Shown here: positions 1 to 8,896 of the stretch, in pieces
Position numbering within the stretch: the first letter of the stretch is position 1
Layout: every line of letters starts with the position of its first letter
Source of the DNA: an uncultured Woeseiaceae bacterium
Lineage (GTDB): Bacteria; Pseudomonadota; Gammaproteobacteria; Steroidobacterales; Woeseiaceae
DNA length: 64,000 nucleotides
Assembly: GCA_945788625.1 (NCBI GenBank)
Contig: CALZMQ010000006.1
Location: 56,021-120,020, forward strand
Reading direction: 5' to 3'
Notes under the pieces: model-generated
Databases searched by the model: none
The model's input: the letters and a program-made list of their open reading frames with translations, nothing else
What the model was told of the DNA's origin: nothing
Program-made: the position numbers and the translations under genes

Positions 1-285
1 CCGCCGCAACTGGATAGCAGCAAGCGCAAGGAGACCTATCGGCAGGCGCTGCGCGCGGCCGCGGAAGATGCGAAGGCGAACGCATTGCAACTCGCTGGCA
101 CGCTGGGCGCTGACGTTGGACAGGTCATCAGTATCAATTACGGATCTCCCGCCCCGCGGCCACCTGTACCGTACGCCGCCGGCGTCCGAGCCATGGCCGC
201 TGAGTCGGATGCGATCGAAAGCTACAACGCCGCGGATCTCAGTTTCGATGCCCGGGTGACCGTCGTATTCGAACTGACGGACTGA
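1..285 (+). CDS. SIMPL (DUF541) domain protein, C-terminal part
   Basis: Only the last 94 codons lie in the window; the reading frame is open from base 1 and ends at a TGA. The residues following the edge (a helix rich in A, K and E, then LGADVGQVISINYG, then a Pro-rich loop and a final beta strand VTVVFEL) match the end of the SIMPL/DUF541 family: a helix in which a lysine-rich segment is followed by 'lG.v..I.e' and a closing strand. Members are periplasmic or outer-membrane proteins of uncertain role, often linked to oxidative stress. The signal peptide would lie outside the window. No downstream partner on the same strand; the next gene is convergent, 38 bases away. Confidence 0.75.
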   Translation, partial: PPQLDSSKRKETYRQALRAAAEDAKANALQLAGTLGADVGQVISINYGSPAPRPPVPYAAGVRAMAAESDAIESYNAADLSFDARVTVVFELTD

Positions 286-323
286 CTACACTCTGATCGA
301 TTCTCGCGATCCGGACCGGCGGC

Positions 324-1835
324 TTAATGTCGCGGGCCGTTGAGGAGAGCCTCCCTGGTCAGGTCGACGATCAGGTCGACCTCGCTGTCGCTGATGTCGA
401 ATACCGGCGTGTAACGCAGCGAATGTTTGCCGCCGTGTATGACGCCGAGGCCTTTTCTTCGCAGGTAGTCTTCGGTGCTGTTCGCACCGTAGGTTTTGTA
501 GCGCTGGTCGATTTCGCAGCTGAGAAGTAAGCCGGTTCCCTGGGCGCTCGTAATGCCGCCATCAGTGTCGCCCGCCAAATCACCCAGGCGCCTCAGGAGT
601 ATCAGGCCCTGCTTGCGGATGTTCTCGCGACGCTCCGGTGTCAGGGAGTCCAGCACGGTTATCGCGATGTCCAGGGCACGGGGATTGGTGGTCATTGTAT
701 TGCCGTACAGGCCGTGCTGGTAAGCCGAGGCGGCCTGTTCGGACAGTGCGAGCACTGAAAGCGGGAACTGGCCGGCATTGAGAGCCTTGGAGTAGGTTTC
801 CATGTCCGGCGCATCGAGTTCCTCGAAGCCAGGGTAGTCGACAACCGAAAGCACGCCATGGGCACGTAGACCGGCCTGGATGGAGTCGACGACCAGCGCC
901 GTGCCGTGTTCCCGTGTCAATTCCCGCGCGCGGCGGTAAAAATCGGGCTTGATCGCCAGTCCGGGATTGCCTTCGCCCATGACCGGCTCCATGAAGAACG
1001 CTTCGATAAACACCCGTTCGTCTTTTGCGCGGGCGAATGTGTCTTCAAGTGCCGCCATGTCGTTCGGTTCGACGGTCAGGAGGTAATCCCTGTCACGGAA
1101 CGAGGCGAGGAACTTCCTGTAATTTCTGATGGTTGAATCGGAGTACCGAGCGGGTCGATCCGTGCGGCCGTGAAAGCTGCCTTTCAGGGTCAGCCCGCGG
1201 ACCTCGTAGCCCTCACATCGGGCGCCGGGATCGGTGAGCGCTTTGGTATTGATGTCGGCGATGCGCGAGGCGACCGTCATCGATTCCGAGCCGCTGTTCA
1301 TGCAAAGGAAACTGGCGTACGGCGTGCCGCCAGATCGTGTGTGCCCGATCTCGCGTCTCAGGCGTTCGACGAATTCGACCTGGCTTACCGTCGCCGTCAT
1401 TATATTCGCCATGACATGTGGCTGATTCATTGCCTCCAGCACGTTCTCCGGCGCGTGGCCCAGGCCAAGCATGCCGTAACCGCCACAATCGTAGATGACG
1501 GCGCCCTTGAGGCTGACAATCCAGGGACCGGCGGCGCTGACGGAAACGTAGGGATTTACCGCGTCCTCGGCATAGAAGTTGGTTAAGCCGGCGTGTGCCT
1601 GCGCGATCTGCTCTTTTTCGTCCAGGGCGAGGAAACCGGCATGGTTTTTTTTCAGTTCCAGGAAGGCCGCATAGCCCCTTTCGATGGCCACACCCAGGTC
1701 CGGATGGGTTTCAAGGAAGCCCATCAACACGTCGTCGGTAAGGCCCGTCGTAATGGCGACGCCGCCGTGATTCCTCATTTCCCTGAGGCAGGTGAGGTGC
1801 GCTTCACCGGTGTGGGAGCTTACAACCTGGGCCAT
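324..1835 (-). CDS. Class III PLP-dependent aminotransferase
   Basis: A 503-residue protein of fold-type I, class III. Visible landmarks are NSGSES (about 180-185, cofactor phosphate loop), VVDSIQAG (Asp317, pairs with the pyridine nitrogen) and TYSKALNAG with the probable Schiff-base Lys350. Such enzymes move an amino group from an omega-amine or amino acid to a 2-oxo acid; the substrate cannot be read from sequence. The usual 'DE.Q.G' is DSIQAG here, so one acidic residue of the common signature is missing. The frame can be extended to a TTG at 1859, but the ATG at 1835 is the simpler start; neither has a strong ribosome site. The length slightly exceeds the usual 420-460 because of an N-terminal extension of about 90 residues. 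It is monocistronic as far as seen. Confidence 0.85.
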   Translation of the reverse strand: MAQVVSSHTGEAHLTCLREMRNHGGVAITTGLTDDVLMGFLETHPDLGVAIERGYAAFLELKKNHAGFLALDEKEQIAQAHAGLTNFYAEDAVNPYVSVSAAGPWIVSLKGAVIYDCGGYGMLGLGHAPENVLEAMNQPHVMANIMTATVSQVEFVERLRREIGHTRSGGTPYASFLCMNSGSESMTVASRIADINTKALTDPGARCEGYEVRGLTLKGSFHGRTDRPARYSDSTIRNYRKFLASFRDRDYLLTVEPNDMAALEDTFARAKDERVFIEAFFMEPVMGEGNPGLAIKPDFYRRARELTREHGTALVVDSIQAGLRAHGVLSVVDYPGFEELDAPDMETYSKALNAGQFPLSVLALSEQAASAYQHGLYGNTMTTNPRALDIAITVLDSLTPERRENIRKQGLILLRRLGDLAGDTDGGITSAQGTGLLLSCEIDQRYKTYGANSTEDYLRRKGLGVIHGGKHSLRYTPVFDISDSEVDLIVDLTREALLNGPRH

Positions 1836-1961
1836 GCAAGTAGTCCGAACGTCATACAATTTCGGACTATATCAGATGTAACCTTCCTCCGAATCCAATA
1901 CACCGATTCGTTATGACTCATTATGTAACCGCACCCGATCCGTGGGCATTTTGCACCCCTG

Positions 1962-4616
1962 TTACTCGGTAATGTCCTTCAGGTACGTGCGCCAATTCCA
2001 GTTGGGGCTCGGACTCGACGGGTTACCCGGATAGTTGACCAGCGGTGTGCTTCCGAACGGACTGGTGTCTTTCTTGCTCCAGTGTTCGCCCGTGTGGTCG
2101 TTCCAGATGTTGTCGGTCACGTGCTGGTTCCAGCACGACTTGCCCGTCCAGTAGCGGTGTCGCATTTCACCGTAATCCAGCAGGCGGTATTTGCCTTTCC
2201 AGATGACGATGTTGTAGGTGTGACCGCCAGCGCCTTTCTTGTCGCCCCAGCACTCCTGGTCCTGGCCCTGGTCGACCGAGTTGTGGTGATCGGCACAGTA
2301 AATGCACCTGGGCCCGAAGCCGAGCGAGCGCAACAGGGCCGCCCTGAGAATGGCGTGGTCTTCGCAGTCGCCGTGAAAATCGCCCGGCCCGCGATGCGCG
2401 GTCTCGCCCAGCGTCTTCGCAGCGCTTTGCGAGCCCTTCCACGAGCCTGCATCCGCGACGTATTCCATGTGATTTTCAACGTACCAGGCAATCGCGTCGA
2501 CCAGTTTGTCGGGCTTCGTTGCCGGGTCCACATCGTAGTAGGTCGACGGGTCTTCGCCGAGGTGGTCGGCATACTCGACTTTGGCGTACTCGGCAAATGC
2601 GCGGACGAAATTCAGGTTTTCGGCGGGCTTCAGCGAATACAGGTCTGCGTCTTTCGCGTTCCCCGGGTTCACGGTTGCTTTCACCGGTTTGAAGTCCCGC
2701 GCCGGGCTGCTGCCGCCGCAGTCGACACCGGTTTCGTCACCATCGCGGATTTCATTGGTCCAGGTGATGGGCCGGAAGAGCCTGTTCAGGTACACCGAGT
2801 TGTTCTTGCTGGCATAACCGCCATCGTCGCTGAATGGACCGCGATCGTATTGACGACACTCGCCGTCATTGGTGGCCAGCATCACGACAACGTATCGCCA
2901 GTAGTAGTCGTCGTCGAAGTTCTTGTCGGAGTAATTCAGGTGTGTCGACCAGCGGAACCGGCCGCTGTTCTTGTCGTAGCGAACATTGTGAATCCTGAAG
3001 TCGTTCTCGTTTATATGGTGGTCCTTGCTCTTGTAGTCGAACTCCCAGGCAAGTGGGATGACCATACCCGAGTCGAAACCGGACAGTGCTGCCATGGTAA
3101 CGTCGCCGGCATGCGTAGCGGTGCCGCCCCTGTCGGATCCGGAGAATGACCGGACGGCGTAGTTGCCGTTGAAGCCAAGCACCGTGTACCAATACTGGTA
3201 CCGATAGCCATCGTCGAAGTTCTTGTCGGCATACTGGGCGCTGGCATTCCACGTAATTGTACCGGTGTTCTTGTTGAACCGGATGTTCGTGAGCTCGATC
3301 CGCATCTTGTTGATGTGGTGATCTTTGCTGGTGAAATCGAAGCGCCAGCCGCGCAGGAGTACGATGGCCTTGTCGAATTGCCGTAGATTGGCGTTGCTGT
3401 AGGAGCCCGGCGTCGTGCTGACCCGGCCACTCTTGGGCAGCCATCCTGAACCACCATGCACACTGAAGCCCGGATCGAACCGGAACACCTGGTGCGACGT
3501 GAACCAGCGATAGTCATCATCGAAGTTCTTGTCGGCAAATATCGCTCCGGTCGTCCAGGACAATCGGGTGGTGCGCGGATTGTAAGTCTGACCGCTTACC
3601 CACATGCCGTGTTCATTAAGGTGGTGATCCTTTTTCTTGAAATCGAAGCTCCAACCGGACGGCAGGACGAAGCGGGTTTTCGGCCGCAGGAACGGGTGCC
3701 CGATCGACACAGTTGGGAGCCGGTTCGAAATGGCTATCGGAGCCTTTTGATAAACGGCCTGCGCCGGCCCGTAGGTCATCTGGGTCGATCTCGGGAGCAG
3801 GAAGTACTGCAGTTTCTTACTGAGTCCAGCGGCCAGGTCGACCCTGGTCCTGTAAATGACACGCTGGAAATTCTTCGTTCCGCTGAAGCGAACCTGCAAC
3901 TCGCGGGTTTTCGGGAATGGAATAGCCTGGTCGGCCGGGTGCGTATCTTCGATCACGAGCCCGCGTACGGGTCGCCGTGAGCGGTTTTTGACTGTCAACT
4001 CGACGCGGACGAGTCGGCGGCCGCGAATGTTGACAAACCGAGCGCGTTTGCTGATACGGACATCGATGTCGTGTTCCGTCCATTTGATGGACACGGGAAC
4101 CGCATAGGCTTTGGTTACCGAGTATGTGGACACCAGGCCGTTGCGTGTTTTTCGAGTGCGTAACGGCACCGATGAGTAAATCACGCGTTTCGCTGAAGGT
4201 GGGAGCTGGAACGTGACCTCATACTTGTTGAGTTTCTGGTGAAGTCCGCGCTTGTCGATATCGACGCTTGGCAGGTACATGTAGGATTTGGTCTTCGCCC
4301 CCTGGACCATTGTCGAGTAATCGATGTCCAGGACGCGCGTTTCTCCGCCGGCGAAGTAAGGTGCCGTCGCCTTGCGCTTCGGTGTGTCTATCGGCCCGAT
4401 AACCGGCGACACCGTGGCGGCCGTAAACGGCTCGCTGCGTCGCCGCGTGCGTATTCGATTGATCCCCGGGCGCGTGGCCTCGATGCGTGCTCGCAGACGT
4501 CGGCTCGTCGTGTTTTTGATCTCAATATGGCTTTCGACGTTTGCTTGTGTTGCCGTCAGTCGGACGGTTGCCTGATGATTTTGGGCGCTCAGTTTGCCCT
4601 TATAGAAGTCGCTCAT
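1962..4616 (-). CDS. Transglutaminase-like protein with three W-FDF-KDHH repeats
   Basis: 884 residues with no signal peptide or membrane segment. Residues 1-300 are beta-rich and basic, with many R/T. Three copies of a roughly 100-residue unit follow; each has W.FDF..KDHH.N (322-333, 424-435, 524-535) and, 30-40 residues later, DKNFDD.Y (362-369, 464-471, 564-571). Residues 624-635 read RDGDETGVDCGG, a motif common in secreted multidomain proteins. The C-terminal part is a transglutaminase/cysteine-protease fold with GDCEDHA (Cys751), GGHT (His799) and LLDYG (Asp814), a complete catalytic triad. Substrate unknown; cross-linking or proteolysis are both possible. The start has GAGAAG upstream. 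I do not recognise the repeat as a named family. Confidence 0.75.
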   Translation of the reverse strand: MSDFYKGKLSAQNHQATVRLTATQANVESHIEIKNTTSRRLRARIEATRPGINRIRTRRRSEPFTAATVSPVIGPIDTPKRKATAPYFAGGETRVLDIDYSTMVQGAKTKSYMYLPSVDIDKRGLHQKLNKYEVTFQLPPSAKRVIYSSVPLRTRKTRNGLVSTYSVTKAYAVPVSIKWTEHDIDVRISKRARFVNIRGRRLVRVELTVKNRSRRPVRGLVIEDTHPADQAIPFPKTRELQVRFSGTKNFQRVIYRTRVDLAAGLSKKLQYFLLPRSTQMTYGPAQAVYQKAPIAISNRLPTVSIGHPFLRPKTRFVLPSGWSFDFKKKDHHLNEHGMWVSGQTYNPRTTRLSWTTGAIFADKNFDDDYRWFTSHQVFRFDPGFSVHGGSGWLPKSGRVSTTPGSYSNANLRQFDKAIVLLRGWRFDFTSKDHHINKMRIELTNIRFNKNTGTITWNASAQYADKNFDDGYRYQYWYTVLGFNGNYAVRSFSGSDRGGTATHAGDVTMAALSGFDSGMVIPLAWEFDYKSKDHHINENDFRIHNVRYDKNSGRFRWSTHLNYSDKNFDDDYYWRYVVVMLATNDGECRQYDRGPFSDDGGYASKNNSVYLNRLFRPITWTNEIRDGDETGVDCGGSSPARDFKPVKATVNPGNAKDADLYSLKPAENLNFVRAFAEYAKVEYADHLGEDPSTYYDVDPATKPDKLVDAIAWYVENHMEYVADAGSWKGSQSAAKTLGETAHRGPGDFHGDCEDHAILRAALLRSLGFGPRCIYCADHHNSVDQGQDQECWGDKKGAGGHTYNIVIWKGKYRLLDYGEMRHRYWTGKSCWNQHVTDNIWNDHTGEHWSKKDTSPFGSTPLVNYPGNPSSPSPNWNWRTYLKDITE

Positions 4617-4811
4617 TGTTCTTCTCGCTACTTATGTGGGCCATCTTTACTAACTAGCGATTTCGCAAGGATATTCAACATAAGGACTTGTACGTACATG
4701 CAATAAGCAGGTACACGGAGGCAGCGAAACAAGTGACGTAAATCGGTGACGGACTTTTTTGTTAATCTTGGAGTCCAATCCACTGGATTTATGGGACTCG
4801 GGAGTGCTGTC

Positions 4812-5264
4812 ATGGACGCCGCATGGATACAGGTATTTGTTTTAACTATGGCCGAGTGCGTTGCGCCGGCCGGCAAGACGGTATGTCAGGAAAGTGAATT
4901 CGAGCTGCTGTTTTTGACTCAGTCCGATTGCGAGATCGCACTGGAGCAGTTCGTGATGCTGAAAGACGCCGCGGACAACGTCATTGTCGATAAAACTCGG
5001 TCGGGGTGCGCGCCGTCGGCGCGGCAACAGCCCACGTTCGCTAGCTTGTCCGACCTCAGTGCCGCAGTCGAAGACAAAAGTGGCTGGAAAGCGCCCGAAG
5101 TGGACGAGCCGACGCCAACATCCTCGCGGAGCTTGCACCAGGCTCGTCTCGAGGGCCTGAAGACCTGTGAAGAATCGGAAGGAATTGCGCCCTGCAGAAT
5201 CGGCGAAATCATCATTGAAGAGGCGACCGAAGGGGAGACCGTCGAGGTCTGGCGCCGCGAGTAA
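4812..5264 (+). CDS. Small cysteine-containing protein of unknown function
   Basis: 150 residues if translation begins at the ATG at 4812, chosen because CGGGAG lies 7 bases before it; the frame runs back to a GTG at 4746 and an ATG at 4791 with poorer sites. The first 20 residues are moderately hydrophobic (AWIQVFVLTMAEC) but do not form a classical signal peptide. Six cysteines are spread over the chain, which could suit an exported disulphide protein. The C-terminal half is acidic. It ends 6 bases before the next gene on the same strand, so the two are probably co-transcribed. Not recognised; a divergent promoter with the transglutaminase-like gene lies in 4617-4811. Confidence 0.6.
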   Translation: MDAAWIQVFVLTMAECVAPAGKTVCQESEFELLFLTQSDCEIALEQFVMLKDAADNVIVDKTRSGCAPSARQQPTFASLSDLSAAVEDKSGWKAPEVDEPTPTSSRSLHQARLEGLKTCEESEGIAPCRIGEIIIEEATEGETVEVWRRE

Positions 5265-5270
5265 GCAGAG

Positions 5271-5804
5271 ATGACAAGACCTGGGACCCTCGCTCTATTG
5301 GTCGTTGCTGCCGTCGCGGTTTCGGCTTTCGCCGCGGGTGTGCCTGCGCAGATGCACGAGTCCAGCGCGCACGCCGGACCGACGATGAACTATCACGAAG
5401 TCGACGAGCGATTGGCGACCGGCGGACACTTCGTCGGAGACGGGCTGTCTGAACTGCACGAGAAAGGCATCAAGGTCGTCATCGATCTTCGGGACGAGCC
5501 GCCGGCCGGCCAGAAAGAGAAACTCGCTGAACTGGGCATCGAATGGATCAACGTGCCGGTCGTCTGGAAATCACCGAAGCGGGCCGATTTCGAGCGCTTC
5601 AGCGAAGCGATGTCGAATCACCGGGACGACAAAGTGCTGGTACAGTGCCAGGCCAATTACAGAGCGTCGGCGATGACCTACCTGTACCGCGTCGTGGTCG
5701 AGAAAGTGCCGGAAGCGGAAGCCCGCAACGACCTCACTGCCGTGTGGGAGCCGGAGGGCCGCTGGCGCAGGTTCATGGACGGGATTCTCGAGTCAGGGAC
5801 CTGA
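5271..5804 (+). CDS. Exported protein tyrosine phosphatase-like protein
   Basis: 177 residues. An N-terminal hydrophobic segment (about 6-22) ends in AAGVPAQ and looks like a cleavable signal peptide, so it should act in the periplasm. The rest resembles the small phosphatase fold of the DUF442/dual-specificity class: NYHEVDERLATGG, a strand KVVIDLRDEP and the active-site loop VQCQANYRAS. The family normally has HC-x4-R; here a Gln replaces the His before the Cys, while Cys and Arg remain at the right spacing, so activity may be altered. Its last 32 bases overlap the 3' end of the convergent CPBP gene. Probably in one operon with the preceding gene. Confidence 0.7.
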   Translation: MTRPGTLALLVVAAVAVSAFAAGVPAQMHESSAHAGPTMNYHEVDERLATGGHFVGDGLSELHEKGIKVVIDLRDEPPAGQKEKLAELGIEWINVPVVWKSPKRADFERFSEAMSNHRDDKVLVQCQANYRASAMTYLYRVVVEKVPEAEARNDLTAVWEPEGRWRRFMDGILESGT

Positions 5805-6687
5805 AGGCGAGCAGGCAGGCGGTCGCGAGCACGATCAACGTCGCGACGCTTCCTTCGGGTCCTGCATTGCCCCCGGTCAACCACTCCGGAGCGCGTTCGG
5901 TCGGAGCCAGATCGGTGAGCAACGGTGCCAGGCCCAGGTCAATGCCCGTCGTCGGCAAGCCGAACCAGGTAATGAAGATCCAGTTCCACGCTGCGTGCCA
6001 GGCGCTGGCGCCCAGTATGGATTTCTGCCGGATGACCAGCAGGCTGAGGAAAACCGAAAACAGAAAAGTCATCGACGTAAACAACAGGATCATGATTACG
6101 GACGTTGTTCCCAGCCCGCCAATCTCGACATGCATCAGTGTGAACAACAGTGAATTGCCGATGACACCGGCCCATACCCCGTAACGCGCTGCAATGCGGC
6201 TCATCATCCAGCCGCGAAAGACGAGTTCTTCAGTGCCCGATTGCAGGATGAACGCGAGCATCAGTACCAGTATCGGAACGAAGTCACGTGGCTGGCCGGC
6301 AGTGCCGGGATCCGGCGCGTATCCGCCGGATAGCAACACCCCGCAGACGACGGCAGCGCCCATCATCAGTCCCAGGGCATACCCGCCGGCAAAGTTGCTC
6401 GTTGACCGGCGATTGAAGACGAGCCCGACACTCGCCATCGTGCGGCGCTCGAATAAGCGGATCCAGAGCGCGAACAAGAGTGCCACCATTGCGAAACTGC
6501 CGATCACGAGGTACAGGACCGTGGGGTAGGTCTCGACGGTTTCGCGCGTCACCAGGCCGAGCGCATCGGCGGGTAGCAGGACGATGAGCTGTCCGAGAAT
6601 GAAGATGCCGAATACGAGGAACGGGACGGCCCAGATCCAGGTCCGACGAAATGCGTCTGCGCTTTCGGGAAAAACAATCTTGTTCAT
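5773..6687 (-). CDS. CPBP family intramembrane glutamic protease
   Basis: About 304 residues with eight or so hydrophobic segments. The three CPBP (Abi/CaaX) motifs are all present: EELVFRG, FTLMH and WHAAWNW, which supply the catalytic Glu, Arg and His/Asn residues in the inner membrane. Substrate unknown; family members process prenylated proteins, bacteriocin-like peptides or anti-sigma factors. The start at 6687 gives a conventional N-terminus just before the first membrane helix; an ATG at 6714 is also in frame but lacks a ribosome site. The 3' end overlaps the convergent phosphatase-like gene by 32 bases, so the last codons of each gene constrain the other. Confidence 0.88.
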   Translation of the reverse strand: MNKIVFPESADAFRRTWIWAVPFLVFGIFILGQLIVLLPADALGLVTRETVETYPTVLYLVIGSFAMVALLFALWIRLFERRTMASVGLVFNRRSTSNFAGGYALGLMMGAAVVCGVLLSGGYAPDPGTAGQPRDFVPILVLMLAFILQSGTEELVFRGWMMSRIAARYGVWAGVIGNSLLFTLMHVEIGGLGTTSVIMILLFTSMTFLFSVFLSLLVIRQKSILGASAWHAAWNWIFITWFGLPTTGIDLGLAPLLTDLAPTERAPEWLTGGNAGPEGSVATLIVLATACLLAFRSLTRESRP

Positions 6688-6730
6688 CCGCTCATCCCAC
6701 CGTCCTATCGTCATTCGTATGGCTACAGAT

Positions 6731-6747
6731 GAATGGCGGCGCCATTC
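6731..6747. promoter_or_regulatory. Perfect 17-bp inverted repeat, candidate operator
   Basis: GAATGGC-GGC-GCCATTC, 7-bp arms with a 3-base spacer, lies between the divergent CPBP gene (starts 6687) and the lipoprotein/patatin operon (starts 6976). The placement suits a dimeric repressor acting on one or both promoters. A -10-like TATAGT is seen at 6853-6858. No cognate regulator is adjacent. Confidence 0.35.
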
Positions 6748-6975
6748 GGATGCAAATCAGTGGCCGATCAGGCAGTACAAGGGCGAGACAGTAGCTTCGA
6801 TTCGAGTATTTTCCATCTCGGTAGACAATGCGACTATTCTGGTATACGGTCATATAGTCCCACAAGAATCATGATAAGAACCATGTGGGTCTGTTTAGTC
6901 CCCCAGGCAATCGCCTTTTTCGACTTGGTTTGCGGGACATGCAGCGATGCAGTTACTCACGCTCGGGAGTTTATC

Positions 6976-7695
6976 GTGCTGCAATTGACTGGCCATTGTC
7001 CGGTGCGCAGGAGCCTGTATTGCTGCCTCGCTGCGACACTGGTGCTGCTGCAAGGCTGCGCCACACCTGCTGAAATCAAAACGGCCTCAAAGACTCAGCT
7101 CGCGCTGACCAAATCCCTCGATGACGCTGTCAAGGATCTCGATGCTGCAGTCGGCAGTTTCCACCGCGACCAGGCCGACCTCATTCGGACAGAGGGCCGC
7201 ATGCGAATCGCGAGACAAGCCGTGCTGATTGCGGTAGCCGAGGACGATGAAGTCGAAGCGGACGATCTGTTTGAAATTTACAAGTCGGAAATCTATCCGT
7301 GGATCTACGGCGCCTACTCGGGCCCGCTAATCGCTACGCGAATCGAAAACATCGAGAAGGCCCTTGCGAGAGACCTCGAGCCCGAAGTGCGCATCAAGTT
7401 ACAGAAAAATCTCAACGAATTACGCATTCTGCAAGCGAATCTAGGGCAGAAGCCGCCAAAGCTCGCCGAGCTCGAAGACACAATCCTGGACAATCTCGCG
7501 AACGTAACGTCGACTCGGGCCGACGTCAGCAAGACGCTCAAACTGCTGCGCGTGCAAATTGCGCTCATGAAGGCGATGCAGACCAGAATCGATGACTGGC
7601 TGTCTATCGATGTCTCTCCCTCGCAAGACCAGATCAACGGTTTGCTCAAGTCGATCGGCGAAGCCCGCACGGCGATGAAGGGGGAGGGGTCATGA
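6976..7695 (+). CDS. Coiled-coil lipoprotein, first gene of the patatin operon
   Basis: 239 residues from a GTG start, chosen because CGGGAG lies 6 bases before it and because it places a lipoprotein signal correctly: two Arg (11-12), a hydrophobic stretch and lipobox LLQGC with Cys28. The frame can be extended upstream to 6733 but that reading has no such logic. After the Cys the chain is almost wholly helical, rich in heptad-like Leu/Ile and charged residues. It should sit on the periplasmic face of a membrane. The residues after Cys are ATP, giving no inner-membrane retention signal. The next gene starts inside its stop codon (ATGA). No family recognised. Confidence 0.75.
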   Translation: MLQLTGHCPVRRSLYCCLAATLVLLQGCATPAEIKTASKTQLALTKSLDDAVKDLDAAVGSFHRDQADLIRTEGRMRIARQAVLIAVAEDDEVEADDLFEIYKSEIYPWIYGAYSGPLIATRIENIEKALARDLEPEVRIKLQKNLNELRILQANLGQKPPKLAELEDTILDNLANVTSTRADVSKTLKLLRVQIALMKAMQTRIDDWLSIDVSPSQDQINGLLKSIGEARTAMKGEGS

Positions 7696-8354
7696 TCCCC
7701 CGTTTAGCTGCAATTGCCACGATTCTGGTCGGTGCTTGCATTCTGACCGGGTGCGCGTTCAACCGGGCCAACGTCAGCGACCTGGCTGTGCAACAGCAGA
7801 CGTACTACAAGGAACTCATCGAGACTCTCGAGGCGAATCGCAACCTGCTACAAACAGGCCTTGCGATCCAGGTTGAACAAAGCGCGAAGAGCAGGCAGAA
7901 CCTCGCGAATTGGACGCTCGACCTTCGGCGAGCGGAAGTTCTGCTGCAGGTCGACTCGGATGTAAGCGGCAACAAGGAATTGTTGTCGTACAAGCTCGCC
8001 GAAATCGACCTGGCTGCGATAGAAAATGCCAATCGTTCGCGGCACATGGCCGATAGAGCGGCGGCGATACTCGAGATGTACGACAACGTGATTGCCGCAA
8101 CGAGGCAGCTCGAAAAAAACAGCGACGACCTGGTGGAATATCTCGCCGAGGGCAACAAGAAGTTCCTGATCAGCAACCTCGATATCGACGGTATTGTGCG
8201 CACGATCGCCGGAATACAGGAAGTTCGGGAACAACTGGGCAAGATCGAAGAGCGGTCTGAGGAAGAGAAGAAGGCAGAGTCTGAAAAAATTCAAAAGTCG
8301 ATTGAGCGCGTGAGAGACGTATTGATCAAGGCGCTCGAGTCCAATTCAACCTGA
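7692..8354 (+). CDS. Second coiled-coil lipoprotein of the patatin operon
   Basis: 220 residues. A short signal with lipobox LTGC (Cys21) is followed by a long helical chain; the last 60 residues are strongly charged (EERSEEEKKAESEKIQKS) and likely form a coiled coil. It overlaps the previous gene by ATGA, so the two are translationally coupled and their products are probably made in fixed ratio. The shared architecture (lipobox, then helices only) suggests they pair in the periplasm. The function is unknown; a tether or periplasmic spacer for the membrane proteins encoded next is plausible inference. Confidence 0.8.
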   Translation: MIPRLAAIATILVGACILTGCAFNRANVSDLAVQQQTYYKELIETLEANRNLLQTGLAIQVEQSAKSRQNLANWTLDLRRAEVLLQVDSDVSGNKELLSYKLAEIDLAAIENANRSRHMADRAAAILEMYDNVIAATRQLEKNSDDLVEYLAEGNKKFLISNLDIDGIVRTIAGIQEVREQLGKIEERSEEEKKAESEKIQKSIERVRDVLIKALESNST

Positions 8355-8365
8355 GGTAACACGCC

Positions 8366-8881
8366 ATGGCAGATCTGGCGGACATCAAGAAAGCCGGCGA
8401 AGAACTCGTGCCGTTAATCAAGGAACTCGTCGCCTTGGCCAAGGCGGGTAAGGACAGGGACGATCCCGTCAAAGAAATTCGCGTCATCAACAAGCTTAAG
8501 AAACTTACCGCCGAGGCGGACGAGGAGACGTCCGCATCGATGCAGGAACGCGCGGAGGCGATGATTGCGAGCCATACTGCTCTGACGGAAATATTGATCG
8601 AAGCCGCATTGAACAGGGGCACAGTCTCGGATATCGATTTGATCAACATCCGTGCGCGGCACGACGCGCTCGGCAACGCCATTGGACTGTTGTTCGAGCA
8701 GTCGGCGATCGGTGCCATTCGGAAACTGATGACCCAGGACGAAATCGACATAATTGCCGATTCCCTGAAGAAGGCGGACGAGGATATCGCCGCCCGCCGG
8801 CAGGCCAAAGCCGTGCTGGACACGATAATCGGCGTGGCGATGACCGGGGCGAAGATCGCCACAAAACTCGCGACTCTCTGA
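8366..8881 (+). CDS. Small all-helical soluble protein of the patatin operon
   Basis: 171 residues, no signal peptide. The chain is alternating hydrophobic and charged helices with two longer hydrophobic patches (NAIGLLFEQSAIGAI and LDTIIGVAMTGAKIA near the end). It could be a cytoplasmic adaptor or a membrane-associating protein. GAGGT lies 9 bases before the ATG and the gap to the preceding gene is only 11 bases, so it belongs to the same transcript. I do not recognise a family. Its constant position between lipoproteins and membrane proteins in other genomes would be the best test of a role in the assembly. Confidence 0.75.
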   Translation: MADLADIKKAGEELVPLIKELVALAKAGKDRDDPVKEIRVINKLKKLTAEADEETSASMQERAEAMIASHTALTEILIEAALNRGTVSDIDLINIRARHDALGNAIGLLFEQSAIGAIRKLMTQDEIDIIADSLKKADEDIAARRQAKAVLDTIIGVAMTGAKIATKLATL

Positions 8882-8896
8882 TTGATGAGGTAAGTG

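Noticed and set aside
2082..3149. 355-codon frame on the + strand inside the transglutaminase-like gene
   Set aside because: The reverse-strand protein has repeats and a full catalytic triad; the forward frame is a Val-rich shadow.
4689..4698. TGTACGTACA palindrome upstream of the transglutaminase-like gene
   Set aside because: Ten bases is too short to distinguish from chance.
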